Part shown: positions 27,313-36,085 of the stretch, piece after piece
Numbering within the stretch: the first letter of the stretch is position 1
Layout of the letters: the number at the start of each line of letters is the position of its first letter
DNA from: Janthinobacterium lividum PAMC 25724
GTDB lineage: Bacteria; Pseudomonadota; Gammaproteobacteria; Burkholderiales; Burkholderiaceae_D
Length of the DNA: 64,000 nucleotides
Assembly: GCA_000242815.2 (NCBI GenBank)
Contig: AHHB01000021.1
Span: 1-64,000, forward strand
Direction: 5' to 3'
Made by a program: the position numbers and the translations under genes
Notes under the pieces: model-generated
Database searches by the model: none
What the model was told of the DNA's origin: nothing
The model's input: the letters and a program-made list of their open reading frames with translations, nothing else

Positions 27313-27960
27313 GTGAACGCTCCAATCAAAATCCTGCTGGTCGACGACCATACCTTGCTGCGCAGCGGCGTCAAGCTTCTGCTGCAGCGCAACCCTCTAT
27401 TCCAGGTGGTGGGTGAGGCATCGAACGGGCTCGACGGCGTACGCCTGACGGCCGAGTTGCTGCCCGATGTGGTGCTGATGGACTTGAATATGCCCGGCAT
27501 GAGCGGCGTCGACGCGCTGCAACTGATCTTGCAGGACTTGCCGCAGATGGTGGTGCTGATGTTGACCGTGTCCGAAAACGCGGCCGATCTGGGCGCGGCC
27601 TTGCGCGCAGGCGCACGCGGCTATTTGTTGAAAAATATTGAAGCCGAACAACTGGGGCAGGCCATTTGCCGCGCCGCAGCCGGCGAATCCGTGATTGCCG
27701 ATGCCATGACGGCCAAGTTGGTGTCGCAGTTTCGCGCGGGGCAAAACGCGCCCGAGGCCGACTATGACAAATTGACGCCGCGCGAACGCGAAGCCATGGC
27801 TTGCCTGGCGCGCGGCCAGAGTAACAAGGAAATCGCGCGCCAGCTGGACGTGGCCGAAAGCACGGTGAAAATCCACGTGCAAAACATCCTCAAGAAGCTT
27901 AAGCTCAGCAGCCGGGTGCAGATCGCCGTGTATGCGGTCGAGCGTGAGTTAGGTAAATAG
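27313..27960 (+). CDS. NarL/FixJ-type response regulator
   Basis: 215 aa. Receiver domain ~5-120 (LLVDDHTLLRSG; phospho-acceptor D in VVLMDLNMPG; LTVS; LLKN) and a LuxR-type helix-turn-helix at ~150-210 (LTPREREAMACLARGQSNKEIARQL, STVKIHVQNILKKL). It is the partner of the upstream kinase. The start is GTG 27313, since the fold begins at once. Overall the pair resembles NarX-NarL of denitrifiers. Confidence 0.92.
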   Translation: MNAPIKILLVDDHTLLRSGVKLLLQRNPLFQVVGEASNGLDGVRLTAELLPDVVLMDLNMPGMSGVDALQLILQDLPQMVVLMLTVSENAADLGAALRAGARGYLLKNIEAEQLGQAICRAAAGESVIADAMTAKLVSQFRAGQNAPEADYDKLTPREREAMACLARGQSNKEIARQLDVAESTVKIHVQNILKKLKLSSRVQIAVYAVERELGK

Positions 27961-28114
27961 AGATCAAGCAAAGCGCAAATAAACCCAGGCAATGCGCGAT
28001 TATTTGATCTGTATGCCGCTCCGGCCTAGACAACCCTAGTTCCTTTGACGTATGGCCTTGACGCTACCTGCCCATTACACTATTAGCCATTCGCTAATCT
28101 AATAAGAGAGTGTC

Positions 28115-28810
28115 ATGCATAAGGTCAACGTCGATGGCTTGCTATCGAGCCAGGCTCTGTTCCGCCATATTTCCCCTTCGCAATTAGAACAATTGCGCCA
28201 GGATGTCGTGCGCGTCGAAGTGGAAAAAGGCAAAGTGCTGTTCCGTAAGGGCGAAGTGGCGGAAGGTGCTTATGTCGTGGTTTTCGGCCTCGTCAAGCTG
28301 AGCGTGTTTTCCATGGAAGGTACCGACAAGGTACTCGAACTGATCCGTCCGGGCCAGAGTTTCGGCGAAGCCATGATTTTCCTCGATGAACCGTACCCGT
28401 TCTGCGCCGAAGCGCTTGAGCACTGCCTGCTGCTGCGCATCCCGCCGCACGCGCTGCTGCGCCTGCTGGACCAGTCGCCGCGCATCGCGCGCCAGATGAT
28501 GAATAGCCTGTCGCACCACCTGATGGGTTTTATTCGCAACGTGGAACGCTGCTCCGTGCAGAACGCCACCCAGCGCGTGGTCGAGTATCTGTTGCAGGCG
28601 TCGGACCAGCAGCGTTCGAACGAGGTCAAGCTGGACTTGAAGAAAAGTTTGCTGGCGTCGTTTTTGAACCTGGCACCCGCCACTCTGTCGCGCGTGCTGC
28701 ACCAGTTGACGGACTTGCATTTGATTAAGGTCAGCGGTTCGCTGATCCAGATCCAGCCCGATGCCTTGAAGACCTACCGTCACGGTGCGATCACGCCGGT
28801 GTTGAACTAA
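28115..28810 (+). CDS. Crp/Fnr family transcriptional regulator (Dnr-like)
   Basis: 231 aa. Cyclic-nucleotide-fold sensor at ~15-125, dimer helix, and a winged helix with LLASFLNLAPATLSRVLHQL as the recognition part. It lacks the N-terminal Fe-S cysteine cluster of Fnr, which places it with Dnr/Nnr-type or other cluster-free members; these often sense NO through heme. Position next to the NarX-L pair supports a role in respiration or nitrogen-oxide control. It ends 20 bases inside the convergent MFS gene. Confidence 0.85.
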   Translation: MHKVNVDGLLSSQALFRHISPSQLEQLRQDVVRVEVEKGKVLFRKGEVAEGAYVVVFGLVKLSVFSMEGTDKVLELIRPGQSFGEAMIFLDEPYPFCAEALEHCLLLRIPPHALLRLLDQSPRIARQMMNSLSHHLMGFIRNVERCSVQNATQRVVEYLLQASDQQRSNEVKLDLKKSLLASFLNLAPATLSRVLHQLTDLHLIKVSGSLIQIQPDALKTYRHGAITPVLN

Positions 28811-29996
28811 TTCTTTCAGTAGGCAAGGTCAGCCGCCAGAACAACAGGGCGAGCAAGCTGACCGCCGCACCGAGCGCGCATACCCCATGCCAGCCCGCCA
28901 GCGCATACACGCTGGTGGCGGCAATCGCACCCGCACCGCTACCCACCGCATAAAACAGCATATAGCAAGCCACCAGGCGGCTGTGCGCGTCGCTATCGTG
29001 CTTGAAGATCAGGCTTTGGTTCGTCACGTGGATGGCTTGTCCTGCCAGATCTAAGGCGATGATGCCGATGATCAAGGGCCACAGGGCCGTACTGGCAAAG
29101 CCGAGCGGCAGCCATGCGGCCAGCATCAATAGCAGGGCTGCGCCCGTCGTCCACTGGGCGCGGCCCTTGTCGGCCAACGCCCCGGCACGCGCCGCGCCCA
29201 GCGCGCCGATCACGCCCACCAGGCCAAATGCGCCGATGGCCGCATGGCGATAGCCTTGGGCCGTCAAGGGCAGCACCAGGGCACTCCAGAAGATATTGAA
29301 CACGGCAAACATCAGCAGGGCCAGCATGCCGCGCACGCGCAGCACCTTGTTATGCATCAACATGGCCAGCATGGAGGCGAGCAGGGCACCGTAGGCCAGC
29401 TTCTGATGGGATGGCTGCGCTGGCGGCAGCTTGCGCCACAGCAGCAACAGCAGGGCGCCAGCGATGGCCGCCGAGACAAAATACACGGCGCGCCAGTCTG
29501 CCATATCGGCCACCACGCCGGACAGGGTGCGTGCCAGCAGCAAGCCTATCACTACGCCGCCCTGCGCCACACCGACCACGCGGCCCCGCTCGTGGCTGGC
29601 CGCCGCACTGGCCGCGTAGGCGATCAAGCCCTGCGTCATGGCCGTGCCCAGCAAGCCGACCATCAGCATGCCGCCCAGCAAGGCGGCCGTGGAACGGGCG
29701 CAGCCCAGCGCTGTCAGGCAGATGGCAAGCAAGCCCAACTGGAACAGCGTCAAACGGCGTCGGTTGAGCATGTCGCCCAAGGGCACCAGCAGCAGCAGGG
29801 CCAGCGCGCAGCCCAGTTGCGTGGCCGTGATGACCATGCCGCTGGCGGCGTCCGTCATACCGAATTGCTGCGCCAGGGTGGCCAGCAAGGGCTGGGCGTA
29901 ATACACATTGGCCACGCTGAGGCCGGCTGCCGTGGCAAACAGCCAGACGAGGGAGGGGGGAAGTGCTGTCGTCAGGGGAGGGTTTGTATCGCGCAT
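28791..29996 (-). CDS. MFS transporter, drug/metabolite exporter type
   Basis: 401 aa with 12 predicted membrane helices and the MFS loop 2-3 motif GDMLNRRRLTLFQLG. The N-terminus (SVANVYYAQPLLATLAQQFGM) is typical of YnfM/bacterial 12-TM exporters. It is divergent from the HxlR regulator gene, and a perfect palindrome covers its start region, so HxlR control is likely. The substrate is unknown. Confidence 0.9.
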   Translation of the reverse strand: MRDTNPPLTTALPPSLVWLFATAAGLSVANVYYAQPLLATLAQQFGMTDAASGMVITATQLGCALALLLLVPLGDMLNRRRLTLFQLGLLAICLTALGCARSTAALLGGMLMVGLLGTAMTQGLIAYAASAAASHERGRVVGVAQGGVVIGLLLARTLSGVVADMADWRAVYFVSAAIAGALLLLLWRKLPPAQPSHQKLAYGALLASMLAMLMHNKVLRVRGMLALLMFAVFNIFWSALVLPLTAQGYRHAAIGAFGLVGVIGALGAARAGALADKGRAQWTTGAALLLMLAAWLPLGFASTALWPLIIGIIALDLAGQAIHVTNQSLIFKHDSDAHSRLVACYMLFYAVGSGAGAIAATSVYALAGWHGVCALGAAVSLLALLFWRLTLPTERISSTPA

Positions 29997-30008
29997 GGAA
30001 TGGTAGGT

Positions 30009-30033
30009 AAGTGGTTTTAAATTAAAACCACTT
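30009..30033. promoter_or_regulatory. HxlR-type operator palindrome
   Basis: Perfect inverted repeat AAGTGGTTTTAA-a-TTAAAACCACTT with 12-bp arms, 13 bases before the MFS start. A second, imperfect copy (AGTTTTAAAATGCAACCACT, 30050-30069) lies nearer the regulator gene. Two sites between divergent genes fit autoregulation plus control of the transporter. Confidence 0.8.
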
Positions 30034-30087
30034 GGAGTCTACGCCGGGAAGTTTTAAAATGCAACCACTCAATCGTGGAGACTGCCT

Positions 30088-30540
30088 GTGGCCAAGCGCA
30101 AAAGCCTGAAAACCGACCCCTGTCCCGTGGCGCGCGCGCTCGACGTCATCGGCGAGCGCTGGTCGCTGCTGATCGTGCGCGACGCCTTCGACGGCATGCG
30201 CAGGTTTGGCGAATTCCAGAAAAGCCTGGGCGTGGCGAAGAACATCCTGGCCGACCGCTTGCATACGCTGGTGGAAGAGGGCATTTTTACGGTCGCGCCC
30301 GCCTCGGACGGCACGGCCTACCAGCAATATGTGCTGACGCAAAAAGGGCTGGCGCTGTTTCCCGTCGTCGTCGGCCTGCGCCAGTGGAGCGAGGAGCAAT
30401 TGTTCGAGCCGGGGGAGGCCCATTCCAGCCTGCTGCAGCGCGGTTCAGGCTTGCCCGTGCGTCGCATCGACGTGCTGGCCGAGGATGGACGCGTCTTGCA
30501 GGCGGGCGATACCGTCGTGCACAAGGTGGTGCCCGAATGA
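30088..30540 (+). CDS. HxlR family transcriptional regulator
   Basis: 150 aa. HxlR winged helix: CPVARALDVIGERWSLLIVRDAF, FGEFQKSLGVAKNILADRL, then a wing and the short C-terminal dimer arm. These regulators respond to small electrophiles or metabolites. Start is GTG 30088 with GGAG upstream. Its stop overlaps the next gene's start (ATGA), so regulator and dehydrogenase are translationally coupled. Confidence 0.92.
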   Translation: MAKRKSLKTDPCPVARALDVIGERWSLLIVRDAFDGMRRFGEFQKSLGVAKNILADRLHTLVEEGIFTVAPASDGTAYQQYVLTQKGLALFPVVVGLRQWSEEQLFEPGEAHSSLLQRGSGLPVRRIDVLAEDGRVLQAGDTVVHKVVPE

Positions 30541-31769
30541 CGCGCGTGGCCGTCATCGGCGCTGGCATCACGGGCGTCACCACCGCTTACGCGCTGGCGA
30601 AACGGGGCGTGGACGTGACCTTGATCGAGCGTCACCGCTATGCCGGCATGGAAACGTCGTATGCGAATGGCGGGCAATTATCGGCCTCGCACGCGGAAGT
30701 GTGGAACCACAGGGCGACGCTATGGAAGGCCTTGACATGGATGGCGCGGCGCGATGCACCGCTGCTGCTCAATCCGACTCCCAGCTGGCACAAGCTGAGC
30801 TGGTTTGCGCAATTTCTCGCCGCCATGCCGCACTACGAACGCAACACCATCGCCACGGCCCGCATGGCGATCGCCGCGCGCGAACATCTGTTTGCGTGGG
30901 CGCAAGCTGAAAACATCGCTTTCGATCACCGCTGCGCCGGCATCTTGCATATCTACCGGGACCGGCGTGGCTTCGAGCGGGCGGCCGGCGTGTCGCGCTT
31001 GCTGGCGCAGGGCGGCTTGCAGCGGCGCGCCGTCACGCTTGCTGAAATGCGCGCCATTGAACCGGCCCTGGCCGGCGACTTTTACGGCGGCTATTACACG
31101 GACAGCGATTCCACGGGCGACATCCACAAATTCACCAGCGGCCTGGCCGACGCCTGCGTCCGCCTGGGCGTGGCCTGCCGCTACGGCGCGCAGGTGAAGA
31201 CGCTGGCGCGCGAGCATGGCAAGGTGCGCGTCAGCCTGGGCGAGGACAGCACCCTGTTCGATGCCGTCGTCATTTGTGCGGGCACGGCCAGTCGTGCCCT
31301 GGCAGCAATGCTGGGCGACCATGTGAATGTGTATCCAGTGAAAGGTTATTCGATTACCGTGCAGCTTGATGACGCAGCGAGCCGTGCTGCGGCTCCTTGC
31401 GTCAGCTTGCTCGACGACGCTACCAAGCTGGTCAGCAGCCGCCTCGGCGAGGACCGGTTGCGGGTGGCGGGCACGGCGGAATTCAATGGCGATAACCACG
31501 ACATTCGCGCCGACCGCATCCGTCCGCTATTGCAATGGGTGGAGCAGTGCTTTCCTGGCGTCAATACGCGCAAGGTGGTCCCGTGGGCGGGCTTGCGTCC
31601 CATGCTGCCCGCCATGCTGCCGAAAGTGGGGCCAGGCAAGGCGCCCGGCGTGTACTACAACACCGGCCATGGCCACCTGGGCTGGACCCTGGCCGCCGCC
31701 ACGGCCGAGATGGTGGCGACGCTGCTGACGAGGGCGGTGGCGGCTAGTTCTTCGGCAACAAGTCGCTGA
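30537..31769 (+). CDS. FAD-dependent D-amino acid dehydrogenase-like oxidoreductase
   Basis: 410 aa DadA-type flavoprotein. FAD-binding Rossmann motif VAVIGAGITGVTTAYALAKRG at the N-terminus, a NGGQLSASHAEVW segment as in DadA, and a C-terminal FAD motif NTGHGHLGWTLA. DadA oxidises D-amino acids to keto acids and feeds electrons to quinones. No alanine racemase gene adjoins; instead it is coupled to the HxlR gene, so the substrate may differ from D-alanine. Confidence 0.85.
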   Translation: MTRVAVIGAGITGVTTAYALAKRGVDVTLIERHRYAGMETSYANGGQLSASHAEVWNHRATLWKALTWMARRDAPLLLNPTPSWHKLSWFAQFLAAMPHYERNTIATARMAIAAREHLFAWAQAENIAFDHRCAGILHIYRDRRGFERAAGVSRLLAQGGLQRRAVTLAEMRAIEPALAGDFYGGYYTDSDSTGDIHKFTSGLADACVRLGVACRYGAQVKTLAREHGKVRVSLGEDSTLFDAVVICAGTASRALAAMLGDHVNVYPVKGYSITVQLDDAASRAAAPCVSLLDDATKLVSSRLGEDRLRVAGTAEFNGDNHDIRADRIRPLLQWVEQCFPGVNTRKVVPWAGLRPMLPAMLPKVGPGKAPGVYYNTGHGHLGWTLAAATAEMVATLLTRAVAASSSATSR

Positions 31770-31848
31770 GCGCGACGCGGCCCTTGGCGGTGAGTAAGGA
31801 GCTGACCTTGCTGTCGTCTTCCACTGCGCACGATGCGCTGCACCTCAG

Positions 31849-32883
31849 CTATGCGCCGGGGCGTTCCTGCGCCACCACGGCCATCGCCGCACCCAGGTAT
31901 TGCAGCATGGCCGCGTCGACGAAGCTGCCTTCCATCAAACGCGGTTCCTGCTGGTGCGCCTGGCGCAATTTGTGCTGCGTGGCCGGGTCCGTGCCCGCAT
32001 ATGAACGGAACAGCTCCAGCCACTGTCGCGCCAGTTGCAGCACGGCCGCATCGGTGGGTGGCGTGCGCGCATCCATGGCCGCGCGTACGGCGGCGATCAG
32101 GGCCGGCCACTCGCCCGAGCGCTTGCCGTATTTGGCGGCCAGATATGCGTATTCCTGCTCGTTGAGGAAGGGCTGGTACAGCGCAATGCGCGAGGCATTG
32201 AAGGCGGCAATGATGAATTGCATCAAGTGCGCATCGACGCTGGTCGTCGCTTGCATGGTCGGCTCCTGCGCGTGCATGTCGTTCAGGCGCGCGAACAGGC
32301 CGGGGTGGGCGCCCGTGTCGCGCACCAGCTTGACCATCCATTGCGTGGCCAGGGCCTGTGCCTGGGCATCGCCGGGGGCGGCGCCCGTCGCCTGCAGTGC
32401 GCGCACGCTTGCCACCAGCGCTTTCCATTCCTGTTCCACGGCTGCGTCCGATAGCAGCGGTAGTTGTTGCAGTTCTTCAGGGCTAAAGTATTTATCGTAC
32501 ATGGTCATCAACTCCATCGTGGTGAGCCAATCGGCCAGTTCCGGGGCTTGCCCTTGCGCCAGTTGCGTCTGCAAGCTGCACAGGCGCGCGCGCAGGGTGG
32601 ACGCCTGTGCGATCTGGCGCTCCAGCATGGCGATCTGCTGCGCCACGATGGTGCTTAAAGGCAGCTCCGGCCCGGCGAGTGCGTTGGCGATCTCGGCCAG
32701 CGACAGCCCGAACTTGCGCAGCGCCATGATCCGGTGCAATCGGTCCATGTCGCCGTGCTGGTACAGGCGGTAACCAGCGGGCGTGCGCGTCGAAGGCGAG
32801 AGCAGGCCGATGCTGTCGTAGTGGTGCAGGGTGCGGATAGTCAGGCCCGTGAGCCTGGCCAGTTCACCGATTTTCAATAGCAT
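31849..32883 (-). CDS. MerR family regulator with TipAS-like domain
   Basis: 344 aa. MerR DNA-binding domain ~1-75 (LLKIGELARLTGLTIRTLHHYD, GYRLYQHGDMDRLHRIMALRKFG), coiled coil, then two TipAS-like helical modules, the first at MYDKYFSPEELQQLP. TipAS domains bind thiopeptide or other amphipathic drugs. Starting at MLLKIG is fixed by the domain and by the operator upstream. It is larger than TipAL (~253 aa) because the ligand-binding part appears doubled. Confidence 0.88.
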   Translation of the reverse strand: MLLKIGELARLTGLTIRTLHHYDSIGLLSPSTRTPAGYRLYQHGDMDRLHRIMALRKFGLSLAEIANALAGPELPLSTIVAQQIAMLERQIAQASTLRARLCSLQTQLAQGQAPELADWLTTMELMTMYDKYFSPEELQQLPLLSDAAVEQEWKALVASVRALQATGAAPGDAQAQALATQWMVKLVRDTGAHPGLFARLNDMHAQEPTMQATTSVDAHLMQFIIAAFNASRIALYQPFLNEQEYAYLAAKYGKRSGEWPALIAAVRAAMDARTPPTDAAVLQLARQWLELFRSYAGTDPATQHKLRQAHQQEPRLMEGSFVDAAMLQYLGAAMAVVAQERPGA

Positions 32884-32912
32884 GGCTTGCTCCTTGTTTG
32901 GCGCGTACAGAC

Positions 32913-32943
32913 AGCATCGACCCTGACGCAGCGTCAGGGTCAA
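32913..32943 (-). promoter_or_regulatory. MerR-type promoter with dyad in a 19-bp spacer
   Basis: On the minus strand a -35 TTGACC (32943-32938) and a -10 GATGCT (32918-32913) are 19 bp apart. The spacer and its edges form a perfect dyad GACCCTGACGC-a-GCGTCAGGGTC (32919-32941). The long spacer with central dyad is the hallmark of MerR-activated promoters, here autoregulatory. Confidence 0.85.
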
Positions 32944-32961
32944 GCGAAATGTTCAATGGAG

Positions 32962-33876
32962 TCAATCGATCGTCAGCCGCTGGCGCAGTTCCTGCAGCAG
33001 GGTGCCGGTCTTGGGCCTTAGCTGGCGCGCCAGCGGCCAGGCCAGATACAGCGGCAAGCCTGGCGTGGCCAGTGCCGGCAGCACTTCCACGATGGCGCCC
33101 GTGGCCAGGTATTCTTGCACCAGCCAGGTGGCCAGCTGCGCCACGCCCAAGCCCGCCAGCACGGCGGCGGTGCGCGCTTGCGCGTCGCCCAGCGTCATGC
33201 GGGGCGACGCCAGCCGGTATTCGACCTGCGCGCCCTTGTCATGGCCTGGGAACAGCCATGGCATGGGCGAAGCGTCGCCGCGCCCGTAGGCGATGCAGTC
33301 GTGGCCATCGAGATCGGCGATGCAGGTGGGTGTGCCGCGCCGCGCCAGGTAGGCGGGCGCCGCGCACAGGATCAGCTGTTCGTCGCCTAAGTGCATTTGC
33401 CCCAGCGCAGCTGGCCAGTGCGAGGGTGCGCCGATGCGCACGGCGATATCAATGCGCTCCTCGAACAGGTCGACGAAGCGGTCGCTGAAGGCGATCGACG
33501 GCTGCAAGCGCGGATATTGCGCGCACAGGTCGAGCAGCGCGGGCATCACGCGCAGACGGCCATACGAGGCCGGCACGCCGATGCGCACCTTGCCCGCCAG
33601 TTCTGTCGCGTGTTCGGCCAGGACGTCTTGCGCATCGGCCAGTTCTTGCAGCACGCGCTTGCAGGTGGCGTAGTAGGCGCGCCCAGCATCGCTCAGTTTC
33701 AGCCGGCGCGTGCTGCGCTCGAACAGCAGCACGCCCAGCCGTTCTTCCAGGCGCGCCACACTCTTGCTGACGGCCGAACTGCTCAGGTGCAGGCGCTCGG
33801 CCGCCTTGGTAAAACTGCCCGCGTCGGCCGTGGCGAGGAAGGGCGTGAGGCCCTTTAAATGTTCCGATGAAAACAT
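32962..33876 (-). CDS. LysR family transcriptional regulator
   Basis: 304 aa. Helix-turn-helix at ~5-64 (LKGLTPFLATADAGSFTKAAERL, SSAVSKSVARLEERLG) and an effector domain of the CrgA/DsdC-like group (LSDAGRAYYATC, FSDRFVDLFEERIDIAVRIG). It is divergent from the SDR gene, with a palindrome between them, so the SDR gene is its likely target. Confidence 0.92.
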   Translation of the reverse strand: MFSSEHLKGLTPFLATADAGSFTKAAERLHLSSSAVSKSVARLEERLGVLLFERSTRRLKLSDAGRAYYATCKRVLQELADAQDVLAEHATELAGKVRIGVPASYGRLRVMPALLDLCAQYPRLQPSIAFSDRFVDLFEERIDIAVRIGAPSHWPAALGQMHLGDEQLILCAAPAYLARRGTPTCIADLDGHDCIAYGRGDASPMPWLFPGHDKGAQVEYRLASPRMTLGDAQARTAAVLAGLGVAQLATWLVQEYLATGAIVEVLPALATPGLPLYLAWPLARQLRPKTGTLLQELRQRLTID

Positions 33877-33888
33877 GATTCGAGAATT

Positions 33889-33902
33889 TTATTCATGAAT
33901 AA
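33889..33902. promoter_or_regulatory. Palindrome between LysR and SDR genes
   Basis: Perfect 14-bp dyad TTATTCATGAATAA, 13 bases upstream of the LysR start and 72 before the SDR start. Position suits a LysR autoregulatory site; LysR sites are usually T-N11-A dyads, which this could contain. Confidence 0.5.
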
Positions 33903-33973
33903 GATGAAATAGTATCGCGGATCAGAATTGATGTCGCGTATATGATGATTTTTTCTTTTGGAGCTACTCTCTC

Positions 33974-35041
33974 ATGCAAAAACACGCCCTCATCATCGGC
34001 GCCAGCGGCGTCATCGGCAGCAACTTGGCCACGCATTTGCTGGCGCAAGGCTGGCAGGTGACGGGCGTCTCGCGCGGCCGCACGCCCGTGCCTGCCGGTT
34101 GCGTATCGTTGCAACTCGATGCGACCGATGGCGCCGCCGTGGTCACTGCGCTGGCGGGCCTGGACGTCAGCCACGTCTTCTTCACGGCCTGGGCGCGCCA
34201 GGACAACGAGCAGGAAAATATCCGCGTCAATGGCGCCATGGTGGCCAACGTGCTGGCAGCGCTGGGTCCGAAGGGCCACTTGCGCCATGCGGCGCTGGTG
34301 ACTGGCCTCAAGCATTACCTGGGGCCGTTCGACGCGTATGCAAAGGGCAGCGTACCCGTCACGCCGCTGCGCGAAGAGCAGGGCCGCCAGGAGGTCGAGA
34401 ATTTTTACTATGCACAGGAAGACCGTTTGTTCGAAGCGGCCACACGCTATGGCTTTACGTGGAGCGTGCACCGCCCGCACACCATCATCGGCTATGCGCT
34501 GGGCAATGCCATGAACATGGGCTTGACTCTGGCCGTGTATGCCAGCCTGTGCAAGGCCAGCGGCCAGCCTTTTGTGTTTCCCGGTTCATCCGCACAGTGG
34601 CATGGCCTGTCCGACATGACGGACGCTGGCCAGATCGCGCGCCACCTGGCGTGGGCGGCGCACAGCCCGGCCGCGCGCAACGAGGACTTCAATATCGTCA
34701 ATGGCGACGTGTTTCGCTGGAAGTGGCTGTGGCCCCGTCTGGCAGCGTACTTTGGCGTGGCAGCGGCGGACTTGCCGGAGGCCATGGCGCCACTGGCCGG
34801 GCGCATGCACGATGCGCCTGCACAATGGCGTGCCATCGCGCAGCAGCATGATCTGGTGGAAACGGATATCAGCCGCCTCGCTTCCTGGTGGCATACGGAT
34901 GCCGACCTGGGACGGCCGATGGAAGTGATGACGGACATGGGCAAGAGCCGCAAGGCGGGCTTTCTTGACTACCAGGATACGCAGGATGCCTTCTTCAATC
35001 TGTTCGAGAAGTTGAAGGCGCAGCGCATCATTCCCCGCTGA
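33974..35041 (+). CDS. NAD-dependent epimerase/SDR, PRISE-like reductase
   Basis: 355 aa extended SDR. Nucleotide motif IIGASGVIGSNLATHLL at the N-terminus; HAALVTGLKHYLGPFDAY and NFYYAQEDRLFEAA in the active-site region and WSVHRPHTIIGYALGNAMN match the PRISE (progesterone 5-beta-reductase/iridoid synthase-like) group, in which the Tyr is in an unusual place. Such enzymes reduce activated C=C bonds of enones. A LysR regulator is divergent from it. Confidence 0.85.
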   Translation: MQKHALIIGASGVIGSNLATHLLAQGWQVTGVSRGRTPVPAGCVSLQLDATDGAAVVTALAGLDVSHVFFTAWARQDNEQENIRVNGAMVANVLAALGPKGHLRHAALVTGLKHYLGPFDAYAKGSVPVTPLREEQGRQEVENFYYAQEDRLFEAATRYGFTWSVHRPHTIIGYALGNAMNMGLTLAVYASLCKASGQPFVFPGSSAQWHGLSDMTDAGQIARHLAWAAHSPAARNEDFNIVNGDVFRWKWLWPRLAAYFGVAAADLPEAMAPLAGRMHDAPAQWRAIAQQHDLVETDISRLASWWHTDADLGRPMEVMTDMGKSRKAGFLDYQDTQDAFFNLFEKLKAQRIIPR

Positions 35042-35063
35042 CCTGGTCGCGGCCAACGAGGTT

Positions 35064-35093
35064 GTCGGCTTACGCCGTTCCGGCTAAGCCGAC
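35064..35093. repeat. Palindromic repeat GTCGGCTTA...TAAGCCGAC, copy 1
   Basis: Arms GTCGGCTTA and TAAGCCGAC with a 12-base centre that itself can pair (cgccg/cggc). A further half copy, gcgtaagccgaca, lies at about 35123-35135. The same arms occur at 50884-50913. Confidence 0.9.
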
Positions 35094-35140
35094 CTACCAG
35101 ACTGCGCGTGCATGGTGGCGCAGCGTAAGCCGACATCCTG

Positions 35141-36085
35141 TTATTCGGCCTTGCGCCGCTCCTGCGCCCGCTGCCATTCCAGGCCCGGGCGGTCGACACG
35201 AAATTGCAGCAAGCGCCCCTGCACCACTTCCGTCACATACGCCGTGCGGCCATCGGGGCCGCCGAAGCTGATGTTGCTGGGCTTGGCGCCGGGCACGCTG
35301 ATCTCGCGCAGGATGCGCCCCTGCGGCGACAGTTTGACCACGCTGCCCTTGCCGTAGCGCGTCACGTACAGGTTGCCGTCGACGTCCACGCGCATGCCAT
35401 CCATGCCGAAATCGTCAAACTTGATCAGCAATCGCTTGCCACTCAGGCTGCCGTCTGCGGCGATGTCATACATCCAGATATTGCGCTGCACGCTTTCATT
35501 GACATACAACATCTTGCCGTCCGGGCTCACTTCGATGCCGTTGGCCGTCCCCATGGTATCGAGCGCCAGTGTCACCGTGCCATCGGCCGCGATGCGCCAC
35601 ACGCGGCCCGTGTTTTCTTTCCAGTTCGGGTCGCTCGCATACAGCACGTCATCGGCAGTGATGGCGATATCGTTCGGCTGCGTCATGCGCGGCTCGCGCG
35701 CGTGGATGGACAGCGCGCGCGTGGCCGGGTCCACCCGGTAGATCGTGTGCTCGACATAGTCGGCCAGATACATCTGGCCCCGGCTGCCGAAGCGGATGCC
35801 GTTGGCGATGCTGGTGCCGGGCAGGCTCAGCCATACTTCGCCGCTGCCATCGGGGCGCACCTTGCCGATGGTTTGCTGGCGCGCAAAGTTGACGGCATAG
35901 ATATTGCCATCCGCATCCACGGCCGGGCCTTCGATGCCCTTGGTAAAGGAATGTGCGGGCGTGAAGGTGGTGGTGAGGAACAGCGCTTCGTGCGCGGGCG
36001 CGCTGGCGCAGGCGGACAGATTGAGCAGCGCGGTGGCTATCACGGCGCTGCGCAGCCAGCGCAGGGTGGTTCGGGAATCGGGCAT
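35141..36085 (-). CDS. SMP-30/gluconolactonase-like lipoprotein
   Basis: 314 aa. A lipobox (LSAC, about residue 24-27) predicts membrane attachment after export. The rest is a six-bladed beta-propeller of the SMP-30/LRE type, with repeats such as GPAVDADGNIYAVNF, NGIRFGSRGQMYLADY and NGIEVSPDGKMLYVNES, and the Asn/Asp metal-site residues in DIAIT. Family members hydrolyse sugar lactones or act as propeller scaffolds. The ATG of MPDSRTT gives a proper signal sequence. Confidence 0.85.
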   Translation of the reverse strand: MPDSRTTLRWLRSAVIATALLNLSACASAPAHEALFLTTTFTPAHSFTKGIEGPAVDADGNIYAVNFARQQTIGKVRPDGSGEVWLSLPGTSIANGIRFGSRGQMYLADYVEHTIYRVDPATRALSIHAREPRMTQPNDIAITADDVLYASDPNWKENTGRVWRIAADGTVTLALDTMGTANGIEVSPDGKMLYVNESVQRNIWMYDIAADGSLSGKRLLIKFDDFGMDGMRVDVDGNLYVTRYGKGSVVKLSPQGRILREISVPGAKPSNISFGGPDGRTAYVTEVVQGRLLQFRVDRPGLEWQRAQERRKAE

